A stretch of 64,000 bases of DNA from the NCBI GenBank assembly GCA_900769645.1, contig CAAGHI010000005.1, positions 62,001 to 126,000 on the forward strand. Reading direction: 5' to 3'. The position numbers were made by a program, and so were the translations under genes. The notes under the pieces are model-generated. The model made no database searches, was not told the DNA's origin, and saw only the letters and a program-made list of their open reading frames with translations. How positions within the stretch are numbered: position 1 is the stretch's first letter; every line of letters begins with the position of its first letter. Below are positions 59,284 through 64,000 of this stretch, piece by piece. The stretch comes from Candidatus Gastranaerophilales bacterium. GTDB lineage: Bacteria > Cyanobacteriota > Vampirovibrionia > Gastranaerophilales > Gastranaerophilaceae.

Positions 59284-60933
59284 ATGATAAATTCTGTTTA
59301 TACAACAAATGCTGTGAAAAGCGGTACATTTAGCGATTTTAAACAGCCTAAAAACGGCTATTATATCAATGCGCCATTTAATGAGAAAACTCAAGAAGAA
59401 GTCAAAAATAAGAAGAGTCATAAACTAGGAAAAACGATTACGCTATCAGCTCTTGCCGTTGGCTTTGGTACGCTTGCAATTTTTAGTGGTCGTTTAAACA
59501 AAGGCGCTACAAAGTATTTGAACAAGTGGCGTGTTGTATTGGAACAAAAGATTGCAAAAGGTGGAAAATATCAAAACTTTTATAGATATGCCTTAGCCAA
59601 AACCGAATCATTCCTTGGGAAAACAGAAAGTATTAACAATTTTACAACATTTAAAGATGTGATTTGTCAGCGCTTAATGTGGGGGAAAGACGGTCAGAGA
59701 ACATTTACTCGCCGAATTCATGAAGGAATTACAAAGGTATTTAATAAGATTAGTCGTAGTACTGTAAATTCTTCTTATGCAACGACGCAGGAGAAATTTT
59801 CACGTTTGACAGAGCATTTTGCCTCTATAAACGAAGAAATATTGAGGGCAAAGCCGGCTGATACGACGGTTGTTAATACTGTAAATTCTTTGAATTCCAA
59901 AATCGCTTCTGTTAATAGAAATTTGGAGAATGGTTTTGGCATAAATGCCCGTGCTGAGCGACTTAAAGAGGTTCATAAAGCAACTGATGGTCTGTTTGAT
60001 TATTTCTGGAATGCAAGTTTGAGTGATATCAAAAACTTTAGATCAAAAGATATGTGGCAAAGTTATATTGCTGAAACCTATATGCAGCCGGCAAAAAACA
60101 AGCTCGCTGCAGATACAAGCGCATTGAGAAGAGCAATTTCTCATAATATTTTAGATAGTTATAAGGCTTCTAGCGGATTTGTTGATGAGCTACAAAAGCT
60201 CGTAAATCCTTCTGATTTAGCTACAAATGAGGTTTTGAATTCTATTCGTTCTGGCTTAACAAAATATAAAAAATTGTCAGGTGCGCAAGAGGCTACAGAG
60301 CGTACAGGTTTATGCAAAGAAATTTCTCAAAACTTGAAAAAATTGGTGGGTAGTTTTAAATCAGTTGCTGCAGAACAAAAGTATGGTGATAATGCTTTAA
60401 AATCTGTTGCTGAGTACGCTTCAAAAATAGAAAAAGCAATCAGCAATAATTCTAAAGGTGAGTTGGAAGAGATTTTGACAACTTACAAGGCATTGTTGCC
60501 TCGTGATAAATATTTGAAACTTAAAGCTGAGGTTGCTAAAGCCGTGAAATCTCTCGACAAGTCAATTGATATTGAAACGGTTCAATATGTAGACAAAGCA
60601 AGGGATTTGAAACTTGGAGCTGCTCCGACTGATGTGTTGTCTATTTTGACGACAGTTGGTGCGGTAGGCTATTATGTAAGCAAATCAGATAACAAAGATG
60701 AAAGAATTTCAGCATCTTTGAAATACGGAATTCCGGCAATTGGAGCAATTGCAACGTCTTTATTCTGTACTGCAAAATTGATTTCCGGTGGAAAAGCTAT
60801 GTTCTTTGGCTTGGTTTCCGGTTGGGCAATTAATAAAATCGGTGTTTTTGTTGATGATTTGAGAAAAAAATACTCATTGAACGTATCTTTTCGCCCGCGT
60901 GATTTGTTAAAACCTCAATCAGATAACGTATAA
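59284..60933 (+). CDS. Large helical membrane-associated protein, unknown function
   Basis: 549 residues. A polar N-terminus (about 1-45) is followed by a hydrophobic helix (about 50-66, ITLSALAVGFGTLAIFSG). A long helical soluble region (about 75-455) comes next, then two hydrophobic segments near the C-terminus (DVLSILTTVGAVGYYV; YGIPAIGAIATSLFCTAKLI) and a third (MFFGLVSGWAINKIGVFV). No motif identified. TATATA-type sequence lies a few bases before the ATG and no Shine-Dalgarno is seen. Similar in plan, not visibly in sequence, to the 37.9-kb protein. Confidence 0.7.
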   Translation: MINSVYTTNAVKSGTFSDFKQPKNGYYINAPFNEKTQEEVKNKKSHKLGKTITLSALAVGFGTLAIFSGRLNKGATKYLNKWRVVLEQKIAKGGKYQNFYRYALAKTESFLGKTESINNFTTFKDVICQRLMWGKDGQRTFTRRIHEGITKVFNKISRSTVNSSYATTQEKFSRLTEHFASINEEILRAKPADTTVVNTVNSLNSKIASVNRNLENGFGINARAERLKEVHKATDGLFDYFWNASLSDIKNFRSKDMWQSYIAETYMQPAKNKLAADTSALRRAISHNILDSYKASSGFVDELQKLVNPSDLATNEVLNSIRSGLTKYKKLSGAQEATERTGLCKEISQNLKKLVGSFKSVAAEQKYGDNALKSVAEYASKIEKAISNNSKGELEEILTTYKALLPRDKYLKLKAEVAKAVKSLDKSIDIETVQYVDKARDLKLGAAPTDVLSILTTVGAVGYYVSKSDNKDERISASLKYGIPAIGAIATSLFCTAKLISGGKAMFFGLVSGWAINKIGVFVDDLRKKYSLNVSFRPRDLLKPQSDNV

Positions 60934-60978
60934 ACAACAGATTTATTTCTGCTACAATCATAGAAAAAGGATAAAATA

Positions 60979-62007
60979 ATGGAAACAACTGAAAATACAA
61001 TAAGATATAAATTAGAACAACGTGAAATCGATAATTTGAGCGAATTTGCTACCAAAAGCCGTTTTACAAAAGGAAGAAAGAAAAAAATTGAGCCTTGTCC
61101 TATGCGTACAGAATTCCAACGTGACAGGGATAGAATTTTGCACTCAAAGGCTTTCAGACGTTTGAAACATAAGACACAGGTCTTTTTGTCGCCGTTTGAT
61201 GATCATTTTAGAACTCGTTTGACTCATACGTTGGAAGTTTCTCAAATTGGACGCTCGATTGCTCGTGCACTTGATTTTAATGAAGATTTGGTTGAAGCAA
61301 TCTCTCTCGGACATGATTTGGGACACACGCCTTTCGGACATTGTGGAGAAGGGGTTTTGAATGAACTTGTAAAAGGCGGTTTCCACCATAATATCCAAAG
61401 TGTTCGTGTTGTAGAAGTGTTGGAAGATTTGAATTTATGTCAGGAAACAATTGATGGAATTTTGACCCATACTTGGGGCTACACACCTAAAACTCCAGAG
61501 GCACAAATCGTTCAGCTTGCCGACAAAATTGCTTATATCAACCACGATATTGAAGATTCAATTAGAGCTGGAATTATTGTAGAAAGTGATTTGCCAAAAG
61601 ACTGTATTGAATATTTTTCATCAATTCAAAGTCGTCGTTTGAGCAAAATGATTAGTGAGATTGTGACAAATTCAATCGGCAAACCTGAAGTTTCTATGAG
61701 TGAAGAAGGTTGGCATTACACAACAAAACTCCGTCAGTGGATGTTTGAAAATGTTTACGAAGAAGCATCTCCGGCTAAGTTAGAAGAGAAAAAAGCTCGT
61801 AACGTGATTAAAGAACTTTTCTTGTTGTATTGTGATATGCTAAAACCTGTTTGTGATGAAAGTAAAATTGAACGTATCGTGACAGATTATATATCTGGCA
61901 TGACTGATAGATATGCTGTTGAAAGATACAAGGAAAACTTTATTCCAATGGGCTTTAAAACTGGTACTAAAGACGATTATTTGTTCCGTCTTGCAAAATT
62001 GTACTAA
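60979..62007 (+). CDS. dgt: dGTP triphosphohydrolase-like HD protein
   Basis: 342 residues. The dGTPase signature is complete: RDRDRILHSKAFRRLKHKTQV, the first HD histidine in RLTHTLEVSQIGRSIAR, LGHDLGHTPFGHCGEGVLNEL with the HD pair, and ADKIAYINHDIED. It hydrolyses dNTPs to nucleoside plus triphosphate in family members; the short length matches the dGTPase-like branch. AAAAGGATAAAATA precedes the ATG. Convergent with the third prepilin gene, ending three bases from it. Confidence 0.93.
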   Translation: METTENTIRYKLEQREIDNLSEFATKSRFTKGRKKKIEPCPMRTEFQRDRDRILHSKAFRRLKHKTQVFLSPFDDHFRTRLTHTLEVSQIGRSIARALDFNEDLVEAISLGHDLGHTPFGHCGEGVLNELVKGGFHHNIQSVRVVEVLEDLNLCQETIDGILTHTWGYTPKTPEAQIVQLADKIAYINHDIEDSIRAGIIVESDLPKDCIEYFSSIQSRRLSKMISEIVTNSIGKPEVSMSEEGWHYTTKLRQWMFENVYEEASPAKLEEKKARNVIKELFLLYCDMLKPVCDESKIERIVTDYISGMTDRYAVERYKENFIPMGFKTGTKDDYLFRLAKLY

Positions 62008-62009
62008 TT

Positions 62010-62666
62010 TTAATAAAGTCTTTTTGATTGTTGAAGTTTACAATCTTTTGGAAATTTCCAATTATTGATTTGTAATGCTTTTGCGTAGTATTTCTTTTCT
62101 TCGCATAAGTATTTGATTTCGTTAATTCGGTTGCAATTTACATAAGCTTGTATGTATGGTTCTATCCCTTTGTCTTTGTAGTTTGAAATAACACAGGCTC
62201 CACCTGGAGATGTCCAATTTGGATAAAATCCAAAAATCATACATTGTGCAGATTTTTCGTAATTTGCATAGTTGTTTAAGTATTTTGCTTTTATGCAAAA
62301 GTAAACGTCAGATGCGTTAAATCGAACTCCGCTTCCGTCTGGAAATATAAATATCGTATTTTTCCCGTCAAGGGTTTTCATTCGTTCGGTTGTTACGTAT
62401 TTATCAAAATACTTATCCCAAAATGGTTCATTATCAAGCGTTTTATTTATCCTAGTCCATTCGTGCCTGTCGCCATTTTCTCGTTCTGAAAGGATAATTG
62501 CTTGGTTCATAGTCGTGTAAAATTTTTTGACAGAGGTTTCAATAATAGATTTTTTGTAGTTATCAATAATTATAGGAAGCGTAAGAATAGTAACAATTCC
62601 TATAACTCCTAGTGTGATAAGGATTTCTGCTAAAGTAAAAGCTGATTCATGATTTTTGTTAATCAT
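62010..62666 (-). CDS. Prepilin-like protein with short leader, in frame
   Basis: 218 residues. A nine-residue leader MINKNHESA is followed by FTLAEILITLGVIGIVTILTLP, a class III prepilin cleavage site and hydrophobic helix. The globular part has several cysteines and a Trp-rich end (NNWKFPKDC). GGAGATTTAAG lies before ATG 62666. Unlike the other two prepilin genes it has no homopolymer or palindrome in its leader, and so serves as a control for them. It follows the nucleoside transporter by 18 bp on the same strand. Confidence 0.88.
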   Translation of the reverse strand: MINKNHESAFTLAEILITLGVIGIVTILTLPIIIDNYKKSIIETSVKKFYTTMNQAIILSERENGDRHEWTRINKTLDNEPFWDKYFDKYVTTERMKTLDGKNTIFIFPDGSGVRFNASDVYFCIKAKYLNNYANYEKSAQCMIFGFYPNWTSPGGACVISNYKDKGIEPYIQAYVNCNRINEIKYLCEEKKYYAKALQINNWKFPKDCKLQQSKRLY

Positions 62667-62684
62667 CTTAAATCTCCATTTGCT

Positions 62685-63965
62685 TTAGTTAAATAGTACC
62701 CCTGCAATTGCTGCTGACATATAGCAAGTTAATGTTCCGCAGATTAGAGCGCGAACCCCGAGCCTTGCAAGGTTTTTTCTTTGGTTTGGCGCAAGTTCTC
62801 CAATACCGCCGAGTTGAATTGCGATTGAACCAAAATTTCCAAAGCTGCATAGGGCAAAACTTGCGATTAGAAAACTCTTGTCTGACAAATGAGTTGGTAG
62901 ACTTGTTAAATCAAAGTATGCAACCATTTCGTTCAATACAAGTTTTGTTCCCATCAAGCTTCCGACTGTTGTTGCTTCTTTTAGCGGTACGCCCATAAAG
63001 TATGCAAGTACTGAGAAAATTTTGCCTAAAATTAGCTTTAATGATAGATGAGTTAAGTCAAATAAGGCAAAGTTGATGTGTAAATATTTTACGATTAAGT
63101 TCCCTGACACACCTAGAACCCAGTCAATCATTGCAACAAGAGCAACAAGTGCTAAAATCATTGCGACAACATTAATTGCAACCTTCATACCTTCTGATGC
63201 GCCGGCAGAAATTGCGTCAAATACGTTGATATAAGGCTTTCTACGTTTGCTATAAGTGATTTTGATATCTTCGCTTGTTTCAGGTGTTCCGGTTTCAGGA
63301 AAAACTATTTTGGTCATAACAAGTGCCCCAGGAGCAGCCATAATTGACGCTGCCAAAAGATATTGCGCCGGAATTCCCATGCCGATATAGATAGGCATGG
63401 TAGCGCCGGAAATACATGCCATACTACCAGCCATTGAAGCCAAAAGTTCTGAACGGGTGAGCTTTGCCAAATATGGCCTAATCATAATTTGTGCGGCAAT
63501 TTGTCCGACAAATGCGCTTGCAACGTTAGATAAAGCTTCTGCACCGCTTACGCCCATAAGTTTGTTCATGGCTTTTCCGAAAATTGGAACAATACGTTGC
63601 ATAATGCCGTAATAGTAAAGAATATTTACCAAAATCATCATAAATATTAATGATGCAATTAATTGAAGAGCAAAAACTTGTGCACCTGCCCCAAATACTG
63701 ATGAAAATTTGTCGTCATGCATAAGTGGACCAAACACAAATGCACCACCTTCTTTGGCAAATTCTAATATTTTTTGGATAAATAATCCGATATTATAAAA
63801 TAAAGCTCTTCCAAGTGGTACTTTAAAAATAAATACCGCAAGCATAACTTGGAGCAAAAAGCCCATGCCGACTGTCTTATAGTTGATTGCTTTTCTGTTA
63901 TTAGACATCAAAAAAGCTATCCCAAAAATTAATATTATTCCTAACAATCCGAAAAATCTATCCAT
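62685..63965 (-). CDS. Concentrative nucleoside transporter (NupC/CNT family)
   Basis: 426 residues with eight or more membrane helices. The CNT core motifs are present: GVSGAEALSNVASAFVGQIA followed by IRPYL, SMACISGATMPIYIGMGIPA, GMKVAINVVAMILALVALV, and GTKLVLNEMVAYF with the C-terminal FALCSFGNFGSIAIQLGG. It imports nucleosides with a cation gradient. A uridine-kinase-like gene at 39 kb would trap the substrate. First gene of a two-gene run with the prepilin. Confidence 0.93.
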   Translation of the reverse strand: MDRFFGLLGIILIFGIAFLMSNNRKAINYKTVGMGFLLQVMLAVFIFKVPLGRALFYNIGLFIQKILEFAKEGGAFVFGPLMHDDKFSSVFGAGAQVFALQLIASLIFMMILVNILYYYGIMQRIVPIFGKAMNKLMGVSGAEALSNVASAFVGQIAAQIMIRPYLAKLTRSELLASMAGSMACISGATMPIYIGMGIPAQYLLAASIMAAPGALVMTKIVFPETGTPETSEDIKITYSKRRKPYINVFDAISAGASEGMKVAINVVAMILALVALVAMIDWVLGVSGNLIVKYLHINFALFDLTHLSLKLILGKIFSVLAYFMGVPLKEATTVGSLMGTKLVLNEMVAYFDLTSLPTHLSDKSFLIASFALCSFGNFGSIAIQLGGIGELAPNQRKNLARLGVRALICGTLTCYMSAAIAGVLFN

Positions 63966-64000
63966 GTTTACCCTTTTGTATATATAAACTACTGATTTCA

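Overview
This 64-kb window is AT-rich and gene-dense. It carries a Gram-negative lipopolysaccharide (LPS) toolkit (LpxK, LpxI, LpxB, LptC, LptA, an LptD-like barrel and an MlaD/MCE protein). It also has three prepilin-like proteins with the FTLAE(V/I)LITLG signature, many gene starts without a Shine-Dalgarno sequence, and several conserved proteins that I do not recognise. Together these suggest a gut Gastranaerophilales / Candidatus Melainabacteria (non-photosynthetic sister group of Cyanobacteria). That placement is an inference from gene content; no rRNA is present to confirm it.

Layout. 1-4.8 kb: mlaD (5' end outside the window), lpxK, mutS2. 4.8-12 kb: an accessory region with a broken primase-polymerase gene, a tightly overlapping cassette of SF2 helicase, J-domain protein and PspA/IM30, a large inverted repeat with a second copy 1.8 kb away, a YD/MORN-like repeat protein, four tRNA genes and an 82-bp duplication of the tRNA-Gly 3' end. 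12-18.5 kb: a TolC/CzcA/CzcB-type metal efflux operon and a prepilin gene with a C10 tract. 18.5-27.9 kb: a candidate small RNA, anmK, and minus-strand housekeeping genes (nnrD, trmL, CDP-alcohol phosphatidyltransferase, Gfo/Idh oxidoreductase, GT2, PBP4, nitrilase, DUF374 acyltransferase). 27.9-36.7 kb: tig-clpP-clpX, polA, a GT26 transferase, a transketolase N-terminal subunit and a YhcH-like protein. 36.7-38.9 kb: a second prepilin gene with a G10 tract, repeat-rich DNA and a membrane protein. 39-48.7 kb: uridine-kinase-like gene, lptC-lptA-TPR-dprA-topA, an aroE with a glutamine-rich extension, and a DegT aminotransferase. 48.7-53 kb: two small proteins, an 850-bp non-coding repeat region with a second candidate small RNA, rsmG and a TPR protein. 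53-64 kb: a LytM peptidase, the LptD-like protein, an aldolase, lpxI-lpxB, a membrane protein, a dGTPase-like gene, a third prepilin and a CNT nucleoside transporter.

The genes mostly serve envelope assembly (lipid A, LPS export, lipid asymmetry, murein remodelling and recycling), protein quality control and DNA metabolism. The most unusual signal is the pair of prepilin genes. Each has a homopolymer of exactly ten G/C bases between a good start codon and the prepilin cleavage site, each is out of frame at that length and would be in frame at 8 or 11, and each leader contains a palindromic repeat found elsewhere in the window. This looks like phase-variable surface pilins whose cleaved leaders tolerate repeat insertion. 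The second is the helicase/J-domain/PspA cassette, a candidate membrane-stress or defence module.
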